Positions 21,757 through 32,987 of a DNA stretch of 64,000 bases are shown piece by piece. The notes under the pieces are model-generated. The model saw only the letters and a list, made by a program, of their open reading frames with translations, made no database searches and was not told the DNA's origin. A program made the translations under genes and the position numbers. Position 1 is the first letter of the stretch, and each line of letters starts with the position of its first letter. This stretch comes from Isoetes taiwanensis (lineage: Eukaryota > Streptophyta > Lycopodiopsida > Isoetales > Isoetaceae): the NCBI GenBank assembly GCA_021234155.1, contig JAJEKV010000065.1:7647333-7711332 (forward strand), written 5' to 3'.

Positions 21757-22320
21757 TCAACAGAGATGATTTTGCCAGTTTCCAAATCCATGGTAGCATT
21801 TGAGATGACCATCGGTAATGACGAGCTGGTCCGTGGCCCAGTAATAAATACTTTTTGCCTGACGGAGAAAAGGTTTGCCGACCAACATTTCATAATCACC
21901 GGGATCTTCACCGGCTTTCCAAACACCAAATTCAAGAGGGAATCTGAGTTCGCCTATATTGATGTGAAGTAGGGGTGTGACGCCTTGAGGGCGCGTGATA
22001 TGGCCATTGGCCAACTTGATGTCATATGGGGCACGGTAAAGTTGTGTGATGCCCAATTGCTTTCTGAGTTTATCTGTGATAAGATTGACAACACTACCTC
22101 CATCGATTTGAACATGATTGACTTGTTGATTGCCCACCGTGGCATGGACCATGGGTGTGGAGGTGGCCACTGCACCGACCAAAACAGTGGGAAGGGGTAA
22201 CTGGTCCTTGAGAGCAGGACAGAGTTTCAAAATTGTTGCAAGACTCAAAGGGATTTTGATCTTGGCGAGCTCTTCTTGGAGTTCCAAAGGAACATGAGAG
22301 AACGGATCAGCAGAAGCCAA
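21757..22320 (-). CDS. Gypsy-1 aspartic protease
   Basis: A 187-codon frame contains HVQIDGGSVVNLI, the retropepsin active site with DGG in place of the common DTG/DSG, as in several plant gypsy lineages, and ends with EMLVGKPFLRQAKSI, the second conserved segment (ILGxPFL type). It cleaves the Gag-Pol polyprotein. The same domain is well preserved in gypsy-2 at 32988-33614. The surrounding pol is broken, so this is a domain within a defective polyprotein. Confidence 0.8.
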   Translation of the reverse strand: MASADPFSHVPLELQEELAKIKIPLSLATILKLCPALKDQLPLPTVLVGAVATSTPMVHATVGNQQVNHVQIDGGSVVNLITDKLRKQLGITQLYRAPYDIKLANGHITRPQGVTPLLHINIGELRFPLEFGVWKAGEDPGDYEMLVGKPFLRQAKSIYYWATDQLVITDGHLKCYHGFGNWQNHLC

Positions 22321-22503
22321 GGGAGCAGGAGTCTGAGGTAACGAAGCCGCAACTTCTTTGAGAAGCTCTACCTCTGCAGCGATGTTAGGATATGTCTGAG
22401 AGCGTGGAGTGTGAGATGACGGAGGTGCGTCATGACGCTGCTGAGCTCGGGCGGTTGCGTGTACATTGGTATCGTGTCAAGCGCAAAAAAGCGAGTTGGC
22501 GTA

Positions 22504-24357
22504 TCATGAGGATGATGGTCGCGTGAAGCCCTGAGTGCAGCGTGAAACCAAACCAACCCAATTTAACAGTTGAACCGGAGGATTTAGAGCCTGGTAAATT
22601 TCTTCCTGGGCTTGTTGATCCATAGGAGGAGTTGACGAAGGAGCTGGTTGATACCGTGATTGTTGAGGCACACGTGGTGGTTTTGAAGAAGCGGGATGAG
22701 GGCCTTGTTTGCCATTAGCGATCAAAGTTGATAGGTAGGTGAGGCTGAGGACGACATGGTTTGATTCATGCACGGAAGTTGGACTTGAACTTGAGGAAGT
22801 TGAGGGCACTTGCCGTGGTGGTATGACCCCATTCCAGACAATGGTAACAATGGGCTTTAGAAGGATCAAAGGAGGGCCGGTTGCTTTGTCCGTGGGCTGG
22901 TGAGATTGTTGATCTTGTTAAGGAGGTTGTGCTTGAAATTTTGAGGTTGATATGGCGTCATTCTTTGAGGCATGGTGCGGACTTGATAAACCATCTTTTG
23001 CGGAAGGGTGTAGGATGGCGAGTGCATTCTTACGTGGCATGATTGCACATGTTGCAGCGTTTACAATGAGGGAGGGCCATTGGAGGAGTTGCACTCATTG
23101 GCCAAATGGCCTTGATATTTCTGAGATGTGGCACCAAATTTGGCTAGCGTTGTGGATTGGAGTGTTGAGGCTGAACGGCGGTCGAGGAACCATGGCGGTG
23201 GGATGAAGGGTAGCTCTTGGAGAGCCACGCCCAGGAGGAAACATTGGCGAATGATTTACAAGTTGATGGCATGCTCCAAAGTCTTGGAAGCATGGGTATT
23301 GATCATGAGTCGAATGCGGGAGAGGAAGTCCCTATAGAAACGTGGCGAGGATCCGCTCTGCGTGGGGTACTCTTGAAGTTTTACGAGGAGAATGTGAAGG
23401 CGATCCATAAAATCCACAGCGAGACTCCATGGGCTCTTCGAAGATCATTGAGTTGCTTGAGAAGAAGTTGATCATCATCGTGGTGCCATAATGAGAAAGA
23501 AAGCGGTCTTCATATCCGTCGGTTTTTTGTTTCCAATGGCTTTTGTTGGCCATGAGCCATTGATGAGGAGAGCCACGCAGCGTGACGGAAAAGATGTGGA
23601 ACTTCAGTTGAGGTTGAGCGTGGCCATTGAGGACAACCAGAGCCTCAAATTCTTCCATATGAGCTTGAGCGCTTTGATCCAAGGGTTTGCCTTTAGTGCT
23701 GCCAAAGGTTGGATAGGTCAACTTGAGATTCTGAAAAGCAGATGGTGAATGGCCTTGTTGTACATAGAGAGGCGGTGTATAAGGAGGAACATAATGGGGC
23801 GGAACGTCCATGGGTTCCGTGGAGGGTGGCAAAGGACCAGAAAGACCCTGAAGATGTGCAAAAGGAGGTTCCTGGGGCGGAGGACCTTGGGGTCCATGGT
23901 CATGAGGTTTGAGATCTGTAAGGGTATAAATCGGAAGGGTATGGTGAAAAGAAGGAGAGTGAAGATATGGAGGAACTAGTGGAGGGCCAAAAGAGACATG
24001 AGGATAGCCTTGTCCACCCGGGGGAGAGGAAGGTTGTGAAGGCAGAGGAGTATGGCCAGAAGAGATATGAATGTAGGCACTCTCTGGAGTGTGGAAATAA
24101 GCTGGAGGGGGCTGAACAGGTGTATGATGGGGAGACTGAGGTTGTGAGCAATGTTTATACGCTGGAGGAGAGCCAGGACGAGAGTGAATACGAGGAGTAG
24201 GTGGCGCCGATTGAGCTCGTGAGTGAATATGGCCGCCCTCAATATCATAACCAGTGTCATACATATCTCGAGCAACTTCTCGCGGCGTTGATGGCGCTAA
24301 ACGGAGACCGCCGTCCGGGCTAAGAAGCTCCTCTGGGGTGAAAGCTCGGGCAGACAT
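22504..24357 (-). pseudogene. Gypsy-1 gag
   Basis: The start MSARAFTPEELLSPDGG lies 48 bp after the 5' LTR. The first 200 residues are Pro-, His- and Ser-rich and of low complexity. Next comes the retroviral-type Gag core, FGSTKGKPLDQSAQ to LRGSPHQWL, then a break near 23470 and further fragments. A CX2CX4HX4C zinc knuckle (CKRCNMCNH) is recognisable near 23070, with an in-frame stop inside. The proline-rich N-terminal extension is unusual for gypsy gag and is shared by gypsy-2. Confidence 0.7.
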
Positions 24358-24404
24358 GGTAAAAAAAGGAAGGAAAAGAGAATCAGACCCGGCAGCGGCA
24401 ACAG

Positions 24405-24983
24405 TGTTTGGGGTCTGGGTTCGGGAACTCCTGCAAGACAGCCCTCGGTGAGGACCCGTGGATCAACCAGGAGAATCCGGTAGCTGTGTCACGTGGGATT
24501 TGCAAAGAAACAAGAAAAAGAAGAAAGCGAGAGAACAAATGATGACGATGAGAACAGAACTCTTTGATATCAATGATGATACACGAACTCTCGCAATAGA
24601 GAGGAAACAGAATGGAGATAAGACTAAAAACTCATCTAACCCCTGAATGCTAGCTCTACTCATATATATAGTACAATGGCCTTTGGCCCAATATAGATAC
24701 TCTGTCAGATCTCGGTGCCAACTCCTGGAAGAAGGCCTGATTTGAAGGAATGTTGGCGGTGCCTCTTGAGACCCCGGGAATGACAGCGACGGTGGATGAC
24801 CCGTCACTTGTTCCGTTTCTCGACCTCTTCGTGCCCGTGGCCTTCGTGGTCTGCTACTTGGTCTGCTGCTTGGTCTTCTGCGGGGCTTTTGACGACTGGC
24901 CTGCACCTGACTGTGGATCCTTGGCCTTGACCTGGTCCGTCATGTGCATGAATAGTCCTGTACCAGGATGCACAGGACTAACA
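24405..24983 (-). repeat. Gypsy-1 5' LTR
   Basis: Partner of 12812-13384, with the same TG...CA ends. It has an 11-13 bp internal duplication (GGTCTGCTACTT/GGTCTGCTGCTT) that the other LTR lacks. Confidence 0.9.
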
Positions 24984-24988
24984 CAGGC
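24984..24988. repeat. Target-site duplication of gypsy-1, right copy
   Basis: CAGGC immediately outside the right LTR, matching 12807-12811. A GTGGT microsatellite begins about 37 bases further right. Confidence 0.85.
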
Positions 24989-25025
24989 TAGGCAGTTTTT
25001 TTATGACAGACGAAATAGGATTAAA

Positions 25026-25790
25026 GTGATGTGATGTGTGGTGTGGTGTGGTGTGGTGTGGTGTGGGGTGCGTTATATTTATGGTGTCACGTGAATGTGT
25101 GCATGTTAAATGTATGATATGTGTGGATTCAATTTTATTTATTCCCCCTCCCCCCTCCCCCCACCCCACCACACCACACTCCACCACATTCGTCACCACC
25201 ACTACATTTTATCACACAATCTCTCATCACCACATTTCACCATATTTGTCATCACCACCACACCACATAACACCTCACCATCTATCCTACCACTAGATTT
25301 CATCCATCATAGACTACCACTACATCTTTGCCACCACCACACTTATCACTACATTTTAAACACACCATCTCCCACCACCACATGCACCACATTCTCCATT
25401 ACCACCACATGAAACCATCTCCCACACCACACCCCTCCACCATGATAGTCCACCATGTCCCACACCACACCCCTCCACCACACTCCACCACCACCATACT
25501 CCTCCACCACCACCACACTCCACTACCACCACACCCCACCACCACCACCACCACCACCACCACACTCTACCACCCTGCACAATGTCCCACCACTCCTTGC
25601 TACCACCACACATTTGGTGTATGGTATGTGGTGGATGGTGTGGTGTAGTGGGGTGTGATGTATGGTGGGGTGTGATGTGGTATATGGTAACGTACACAGC
25701 ACTAAGGTGCTCGGTCTGATGAATATGATGAGTGTGGGGCATGGTATAGTGCATGGTTTGGTGTGGTATACATATCCTAACAGTTCAATG
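25026..25790. repeat. GTGGT / ACCAC microsatellite with strand switches
   Basis: The plus strand begins as GTGGT repeats (25026-25072), becomes ACCAC- and CACCAC-rich with thymine interruptions at about 25145-25610, then switches back to GTGGT-like sequence to about 25770. The complementary blocks can pair, so large hairpins are possible. ORFs made of Trp/Val or His/Pro on either strand here are composition artefacts. Confidence 0.85.
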
Positions 25791-25798
25791 TTCATTTC

Positions 25799-26083
25799 AT
25801 GCAGATGCTATTGTTCAAGAGGTTCAAGGACCAAAATCCACAAATTAAGATTCATCTTTGAGCTTTTGAGAAGCTAAAACCTTGGTTTGTTGTGATATTG
25901 AAGGACTTCAATAGTTGCTGTTGCATTCAGCATGTGAGGATGCAAATGCTAGTGGATGGACTCTATGGGATGAGAACCGAACATCCGAAGAATTGCACTT
26001 GCACCTGCGATATGATCCTAGTTGAATCCGTTTGCTTCTTTATTTATTTTAAGTGCTCTTCCCAGAAGAACCCCTTAAAATGA
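25799..26083 (+). pseudogene. Transposase-like cysteine-rich middle region
   Basis: After a splice-like TTCATTTCATGCAG at 25798 the frame reads FKRFKDQNPQIKI, one in-frame TGA, then AFEKLKPWFVVILKDFNSC with a CCCIQH step and NCTCTCDM. This arrangement (a K..F..LKP.FV segment followed by spaced cysteines) is what I recall lying between the TRVSPN block and the DDE region in the same transposon-like family. In phase it can follow the block ending at 11756. No DDE region follows on this strand before 27.5 kb. Confidence 0.45.
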
Positions 26084-27536
26084 CTAACAAGTTGCTTTGC
26101 AATTACTATCTTATAGTTTCTACCTGATAAGTTCTCAACCTTATCAGTACTGCAACTTGTATTCTCTTGTATTCTCTAGATGCATTAGCTAGCATCTCTA
26201 GCTATAGTATTTTTAAACTATAGATTCCATGTGTAGATGTTCATCTATGAAGGTTATTTTCTTGACCCAGCAATCGCAGATTGTATATGTTCCTTTGGAA
26301 TTTTTCCAAGGAATACTTCAAGCTAAGTTAATTTATTGCCACTTTCCTTTATGCAACCAAGATCCCCAAAGGTGCTTACAAGAAAACATATCATGAGGCA
26401 TAAAACCTTTAAATCCCTTCAAAATTCCTTCCTATTTCCCAGAATTCAAAGGACCTTATTCTTAACACTTACCACAAGTGTTGTTATTCCCAAGTGTTAC
26501 TATGTTCCAAGGAACTAATTACCAGGGACTTAGGTGTTCTAATAAAAGATGGGGTGCTTCCAAGATGTCCATATAGAACATTGGACTCCCCAAATCCTCA
26601 AGTAACCAATAGTGTCGTCAATGGGCATGATCGGATCATGACACCCTACAATGCACTCATTGAAGGGATCTTTGGAAGGCAATAGCGCTTTTGTTAAAGC
26701 ATAATTTCTCTTAGTTCCTTGAGCGCAAAAGGCGGCTCTTCAAAGAATCACCACGGATATCAAAATCAATTATCAACTAATTTTAAAAACTCAAAGCTCT
26801 AGGGTCTTATGTTAAGCATATCCACATGCTCGGTATGGCCCATCTCCATGTGGTTAGTCTATATTCCCTTTCTTTGAGCCCCAGACTCCTCATGATGAAA
26901 CCACCTAACACTCTTGGAGTGCTAGAATTTACAACCTATTTTCCTTTCAGCAAACCCAGTTTGCAAGAATGCAGTAGGTGGTACTACCAACAAGTGCCCT
27001 TGGCCCTTGTTCATTACTAGTTCAACTAGTACCAACATTAGCTAAAATCGTAAATATTAACTAAGGAAAATAACAACCCATTAAAACCTTCCCTTTAATT
27101 TTTAATGGTTGATAACGGGGAACAAAATCCCTGATTTCTTTAATGGGCTGATAATGGGTCCTGGTTACCTTTTAACAAAAAATCACAAAATCGAAAATCT
27201 CAGAATCCGTGCCAGCCAAGATCAATCACTCCGGGCTGCTCGATACTCGGATTGCCACGAAATTTGGCAGGTAAGCATTTCAGACTCAAACACTCCTGCT
27301 CGTAAATTTTCAGCTCAAACCGAGCTGTTTTGCAAAATCCGTTTTTCGAGGCCCCAAACATGATTTGCGAGGCCACGCTTTGCGAGGTTTGCTATAGCGA
27401 TTTCATATTGGCTTCCGGATCCCGGGGCACGAAGAACGATTCTAAGGTCAAACCTTTGCGCCGTGGATGCTCGAGAAATTGCTCTCAAGTTACGCTCTCT
27501 TAAGCGATCGCGTAACCGGACCCGACATCAAACTTA
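26084..27536. other. No recognised gene
   Basis: I see no known domain. The right part is probably the interior of the minus-strand element whose primer-binding site is at 27537, since it should lie downstream of that site, but no coding sequence for it is visible. Confidence 0.4.
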
Positions 27537-27549
27537 GGCTCTGATACCA
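27537..27549 (-). other. Primer-binding site, tRNA-iMet type
   Basis: The reverse complement reads TGGTATCAGAGCC, one base from the LTR that starts at 27551. Confidence 0.7.
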
Positions 27550-27550
27550 A

Positions 27551-27914
27551 TGTTACAACGCCATGGAAGGGGCCAAGTTTGGCTACCATGAACCCCCTGG
27601 ATTCCCCACTCCTCGAGTCCCTTGGACTCCCCATGCCAGACTTGTGTTGATCCCCTGAATCAATACTGCAACATCGTGCAGTTCTCTAATCGTTCCCCTA
27701 ATGATTCTCCATGGCCTCCCCTTCTTGAGTTCCATGATCTCTTATATAGGGTACCTACTCTTGTGGCATGCCGCCACGTGTATGCATGCATGTATATAGA
27801 CTCTTATGCCACTTGTCCCTTAAACCTCTAATCCTTAGGTTTAATGGTCTTATGACCTAGGGACCAACATATGTATATAACATATGACTTAGGGCCTAAC
27901 CTATGTTCGTAACA
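27551..27914 (-). repeat. Orphan 364-bp long terminal repeat
   Basis: The segment begins TGTTAC and ends GTAACA (inverted 6-bp ends, TG...CA) with a primer-binding site at its left edge. Its right edge abuts the truncated copia-1 coding frame at 27915, so this minus-strand element apparently inserted into copia-1 or recombined with it, removing the gag and protease half. No second copy is in the window. Confidence 0.65.
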
Positions 27915-28270
27915 CCAATGGATGCAAACTTTCTCAAGGCGTACACGAAGGAAGTCTTTATAGATTCCTGCTTTCTAATGTGCCTCAACACTGTCAATGC
28001 AGTGACCACCACTTCCAATGATGTTTATCAATGGCACTTACGATTTGGACATGCTGGACTACATGCCTTGAAGCAACTCCATTCCAAGAAGATGGTTCGA
28101 GATTTCAAAATTCAGCCAAATACCAGTTTGCCAATATGTGAAGCATGTTCAATTGGCAAGCATCATCGGTTACCTTTTCCCAAGGTCAGTCATTCAAGAG
28201 CCGAGCATCCACTTGACTTGGTACACACTGACATTGGTGAGTCCGAGATATTTTTTGATAATGGATGTAA
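27915..28270 (+). pseudogene. Copia-1 GAG-pre-integrase region and integrase start
   Basis: The frame reads YQWHLRFGHAGLHALKQLH, then CEACSIGKHHRLPF and LVHTDIGE. This is the HHCC-like zinc region of copia integrases followed by the first catalytic Asp. It stops where copia-2 inserts; the codon for the following Cys is split by the insertion. Confidence 0.8.
28266..28270. repeat. Target-site duplication of copia-2, left copy
   Basis: TGTAA outside the left LTR, identical to 46078-46082. Confidence 0.9.
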
Positions 28271-28855
28271 TGAAGATTGGAGTTAACTAGATATTTCAAG
28301 CAAATTCTCAAATTTAACTAGCCCAATTCAATAAGGGAAATTGCATAATCACTTAACAACCATGGGATATGGTATTTCCAATGCTCAATGAAACAAAATA
28401 TCCTCAATGGTTTATTTACTTTCTCGACACTGACTTCTTCGACAGCCCAAGCCGACTTGATTACGATCTGCAAGCCTCATTCAGTTAACTCAGAAACATA
28501 ATAGATACTAATTGATTTCATTTTCTCAGTCCGGCATTCATGCCGGACCGATCTGCTGTTGCCGCTCAAAAATAAGCTAATTTTTCAAGCGAGCCTTTTT
28601 TTGGCTTAACACCATTCGATACTTCAAATATCTTCTAAAAATAATGATCTTTATTTTAAGCAACCTTCAACCTTTTCCTTTTCGACCATATAATCTATTG
28701 AGACCATTGGGTTCAATCAACTCCCTTGAAACTATGAACTTGTCCTTTTATTCTTTATTTTGTTCTTCTGTTCTTCAAGTCTATGTCAAACAATAGATCT
28801 TGAATAATCATGAGCATCACAGATTTCTCCCAATATTACATGAACAATATCTTCA
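28271..28855 (-). repeat. Copia-2 3' LTR
   Basis: Begins TGAAGAT and ends ATCTTCA, a perfect 7-bp inverted terminal pair. It is the same length as its partner. Confidence 0.93.
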
Positions 28856-28866
28856 TTCCCCCTTTC
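28856..28866 (-). other. Copia-2 polypurine tract
   Basis: The minus strand reads GAAAGGGGGAA directly before the 3' LTR. The pol stop codon (28865-28867) overlaps its start. Confidence 0.8.
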
Positions 28867-30247
28867 ATGTAATATTCGGTTTGCAACATTGCATCAACTC
28901 TCTCAGTTTTACAAATCTGTGTGCTGGCAGGGCTTTAGTTAGGATGTCTGCCTTTTGTTCATCTGTGCAAACATATTGCATCTGTATCAGATTTCTGCTT
29001 ACCATGTCTCGTATGAAATGTATCTCCAATTCTATGTGCTTAGATGAACTGGATTCTTAGACATAGCTATGCAACTAGTCTTATCGCAAAACATGATAGT
29101 AGCTTTCATTTGACTGTATCCTAACTCATTCATCAGCCTTCTTTCCCAAACAACTTCTCTAGCTGCCAAAGAAGCTGAATGATATTCAGCCTCTGCACTT
29201 GATAAAGCTATGCTGGTTTGTTTTTTACACTTCCAGGCTATGGGAGCTCCACCTAGCATTACCAAATAACCTGAGGTTGATTTTCTTTGATCCAAATCAC
29301 CTCCCCAATCAGCATCACAATAAGCACGCAAACTCAAATCACTCACTTTATACATGATTCCAAAGTCCATTGTGCCTTTTAGATACCTCAATATACGCTT
29401 TGCTGCAGTCCAATGTATTTTTCCCGGATTATGATTGTACCTACTCAGCAAGTTTACAGCAAACGCTATGTCGGGCCTGGTGCAATTAGCAACATAGGAT
29501 AAGCATCCAATAAGAGACCTATAAGGTGTTTTTTCCATTTGTCTTATCTCCTCTTCTGTCTGGGGACAGTGCTGCTCTGATATCTTATGTCCGGGTATTA
29601 TTGGTGTATCTGCACAATTGCAGTCCTTCATCCCAAATTTTTCCAGCATGTTTTCAATATGCATTCTTTGACTCAGTCCTAACACTTGTTTGTTTCTATC
29701 TCTATATACTTCAATACCCAAGAATCTCCTTAATTCGCCAAGATCTATCATTTGGAATCTTTTATTCAAAATGCCTTTACAATAATTCAAAGTATCTGTA
29801 CCTTTAGCAATCATTATGTTATCATCAACGTAAAGAGCAATAATGCACCATTCATCTCTGTTTCTGAATCTGTATAAATTTCCATCATAGTTAAGCTTTT
29901 CAAATCCTTGCTCCTGCAAGTAACCATTCATGCATTTATACCATTCCCTCGGGGATTGTTTCAAACCATATACTGCTCTTTTTGCTTCCACACTTTCCCA
30001 TCCATGTGATGTATCTTGGATCATTCAAAAAGCGCGAGTTTTGACATCCAATGCGAGGTTTGACAAGAGAATTCTCGGACTATTTATTTTAACTAGCGGA
30101 GAAAAAGTCTGTCGTCATAATCATAGCCACGTTTAAAGGTAAACCCTTGTGCCACTAACCTCACTTTAAATTTGTTAGGTTTACCATTGCTTCGGCTTAA
30201 TTGAACACCCATTTGTTGCCTATAATATTTTTGTTTTCGGGGGTGAT
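28865..30247 (-). pseudogene. Copia-2 reverse transcriptase (second part) and RNase H
   Basis: The clean 330-codon frame 29032-30024 carries YGLKQSPREWYKCM, IIALYVDDNIMIA with the YVDD catalytic motif, SLIGCLSYVANCTRPDIAFAV, and RNase H motifs YCDADWGGD and ALSSAEAEYHS. A one-base frameshift near 29045 precedes SSKHIELEIHFIRD and ILTKALP, and the stop is at 28865. Between 30025 and 30247 the same domain is badly broken by several small indels although the rest is clean. The first part of RT lies beyond gypsy-2, at 42601-42818. Confidence 0.85.
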
Positions 30248-30823
30248 TGTTAGTCACTGTGCCTCCAGTGCGGGACTATTCATCATCTGACGGACCAAGT
30301 CAAGTCCAAGGATCCCTGTCGGTAGCGAATTCGGTCGTCAAAGGCTCGGTGAAGACCAGCGGACCACGGGAGACAAAGACCCGCCCGAACGTCAACAAGA
30401 GGCGGCGGGGACAAGTGAGGGCGAATCCGCCCGCGTCGTACCACGGCGTGATTCTAGAGCACTTCAAGGCCCGCCCGCCATTCCTGCAAATCGGGCCTCC
30501 TTCGAGAGTCGGCACGAAATCGGTCGAGTGTCTATATTGGGCCAAAGGCCATTGTACTATATATATATGAGTAGAGCTAGCACATGAGTTTTTAGATGAG
30601 TTTTGAGTCTTGTCTCTTCGGTTTTCTCTCGGTTTGCGAGAGCTCACGTATCATCATCATTGATATCAAGGAAGCTTATCATTGTTGTCTCATTGTTCAT
30701 TGTTTTCTTTTCCCTTTCCTTTGTTTTCTTGCAAATCCCGGCGTGACATAGTCCCCGGATTCTCCTGTTAGATCAAGGGTCCTCCACAGGTGTCTTCTGC
30801 AGTTCGAACCCGGACCCCAAACA
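30248..30823 (+). repeat. Gypsy-2 5' LTR
   Basis: Begins TGTTAGTC and ends CCCAAACA. The AT-rich second half is close to the 3' LTR, while the GC-rich first half differs by many short indels. Confidence 0.88.
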
Positions 30824-30879
30824 TTGTCGCCCATTGGGTTGGGGTGCGATTCGATTTTCCCTTTCTTACGTGCGCAATA

Positions 30880-32636
30880 ATGCGTCCGCAACTTCACGCC
30901 CGGAAGAACTCCTTTCGAGGGCGTCTGGCGGGCGCCATCATCGAAGAGGAAGTTGTTGGCGACATGTTTGGATCGCTTATGACATTGAGGGAGGCCACAT
31001 TGGGTCACCGGGGCTCGGTCGGTGCCACCCACCCCTCGTGTCTCTGTCTGCGTCCGGTTCCCGCCTCAAAGCGTGCAAACATTGCTCACGACCTCAGTCA
31101 CCTCATCACTATCGGGGAGCCCTGCTCGGGCTCAACCTTCTCAACCTTACTTTCATACCCCCGAACATGCCTACATCCATCATTCTTCTGGCCATATGCC
31201 TCTACCTTCACAACCATCATCTCCTCCGGGTGGACAGGGATATCCCCATGTCTCTTTTGCTCCTCCCCAGGAATTTCCCTTCCCTACATTTTCCACCGCT
31301 CTTCCTGTTTACAACCTTACCGACCTCAAAACCAATGATCAAGTACCTCCATTACCTTCCCCTCAGTCACCCCTTCATCAGGGTCTTTCCGGCACCATGC
31401 CACCTCCAACTCCACCTCAATATAATCCCTATCCAGTTCCTGTCCAGCCAAGCACTTTCACCTCTACCTTTCAGACCCTTAAGCTGACTTATCCCACCTT
31501 TGGCAGCACGAAAGGCAAACCATTAGACCAAAGTGCTCAGGCCCACATGGAAGAATTTGAGGCTCTGGCTGTCCTAAATGGTCATCACAACCTCAACTGA
31601 AGTTCCATATCTTTTCCACCACACTGCGTGGCTCTCCTCATCAATGGCTTATGTCCAGCAAAAGCCACTGGAAACAAGATTGGTCAAAAATGAAAACTGC
31701 CTTTCTTTCTCACTATGGAACCACGGATGATGATCAACTTCATCTAAAGCAACTCAATGACCTTCAACAAGAGCCCACGGAGTCCGCTAGGGATTTTGCA
31801 GATTGACTTCATATTACGCTTTCGACAAACTCAAAGGTACCGACCGCGAGCGGATCTTGGTTTGGTTTCTCCAAAGACTTCCTCCAGCTATCCGACTCAT
31901 GACTAAATACCTGCGCCCGAAGACTTTGGAGCGGGCTATCGACCTAGTCAATCACTCGATCAATGTTTCCTCCGTGGCGTGGCTCTTGAGAGCTCCCTTT
32001 CATACCACCGATCATGGTTCCCAGGCTTGCTGTCCAACCTCAACATGCCAATCCAGCGGCGGTCGGATCATCGGTGCCATATCGCAAACATCAAGGCCAC
32101 TTGGCAAATGAGTGCAACTCCACCAATGGCCGCCTCATTGTAAAAGATGCAACATGTGCAATCATGCCGCGGAAGAGTGCACTTCGCGCTCATCCTACAC
32201 CTTTCTTAACACAAGCTGGTTTATCAAGTGCAAACCACACCTCGGCAACAATCACAATATCACGGCCCGCAACCGCTGCGGGCTCAATCCAATCAACTCT
32301 ATCAGCAGCGGGAGCCTGGCGGGGACCCAACACATGCCCCCCTTTTGATCCTTCTAAAGCTCGGTGTTATCACTGTCACGAATGGGGTCATACCACCACC
32401 GGCATGTCCTCAACTTCCACAAGTTGGTGCGGCTTCCTAGCACCAATCAGACCACCTCGGTCGCCTCACGGCTTACCAACTTTGGATTGCCAATGGCAAA
32501 CAAGGCGCATCCGTTCTTAGGAAGCCATCTCGGCGGCGCCTCGGCAATCACGCTATCAATCGGCTCACGCCAATCAACCTCGGATGGATCAACAAACGGG
32601 GGGAAAAATTTTTGGGGCTCTTAATCCTCCGGTCCG
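30880..32636 (+). pseudogene. Gypsy-2 gag
   Basis: It starts at an ATG at 30880 that aligns with the gypsy-1 gag start. A proline-rich region follows, then FGSTKGKPLDQSAQ and later the zinc knuckle CKRCNMCNHAAEEC near 32135 and a second CYHCHEWGH near 32365. Numerous small frameshifts break it. Confidence 0.7.
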
Positions 32637-32987
32637 GTAGTCAAATTGGGTTTGGTTTGGTTTCCGCCAAAACGAGGCGTCCGCGTCCCCTTAACCATTA
32701 TTCCTTAGGGCCGCCAGCACGCCTTTGCGGTCGACACAATCCCTCATGGCGAGGACAAAAGGTTAAACTTTGCACGACTTGGAAAAACTCATGCCTCATG
32801 TCATGCCAAAAATGCGCCAAAGCATTACGAACCTAATGCAAGGCTGGCGAAGGACGCCACGTTAGCTAATGTTCATGCCACCACCCGGAGCTCGGCCAAA
32901 GACAAGATGCACCTTCCACATCTCAACCTCCCGGCTCTCGGACATATCAGAATATTGCTTTGAGGTCGACTTACTCAAAGAAGTTCT

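Larger units (their letters stand above)
12812..24983 (-). mobile_element. Gypsy-1: Ty3/gypsy LTR retrotransposon with an extra ORF
   Basis: Two related LTRs (24405-24983 is the 5' and 12812-13384 the 3' copy) enclose gag, protease, reverse transcriptase, RNase H and integrase in gypsy order on the minus strand, plus a large additional ORF before the 3' LTR. The five bases CAGGC flank both outer ends (12807-12811 and 24984-24988), a clean target-site duplication. A polypurine tract precedes the 3' LTR. The two LTRs differ at roughly two to three dozen places by eye, many of them small indels, so the insertion is not very recent. Gag, pol and the extra ORF all contain stops or frameshifts. Two later insertions, a MITE at 19203-19866 and an unclassified 610-bp piece at 17166-17775, sit inside it. 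No iMet-type primer-binding site follows the 5' LTR. Confidence 0.9.

Noticed and set aside
25036-25795. ORFs rich in His/Pro/Thr or Trp/Val
   Set aside because: Translation of the GTGGT/ACCAC microsatellite in different frames; no domain.
27551-27914. 5' LTR of copia-1
   Set aside because: It has the opposite orientation (primer-binding site on its left) and no similarity to the copia-1 3' LTR at 50217.
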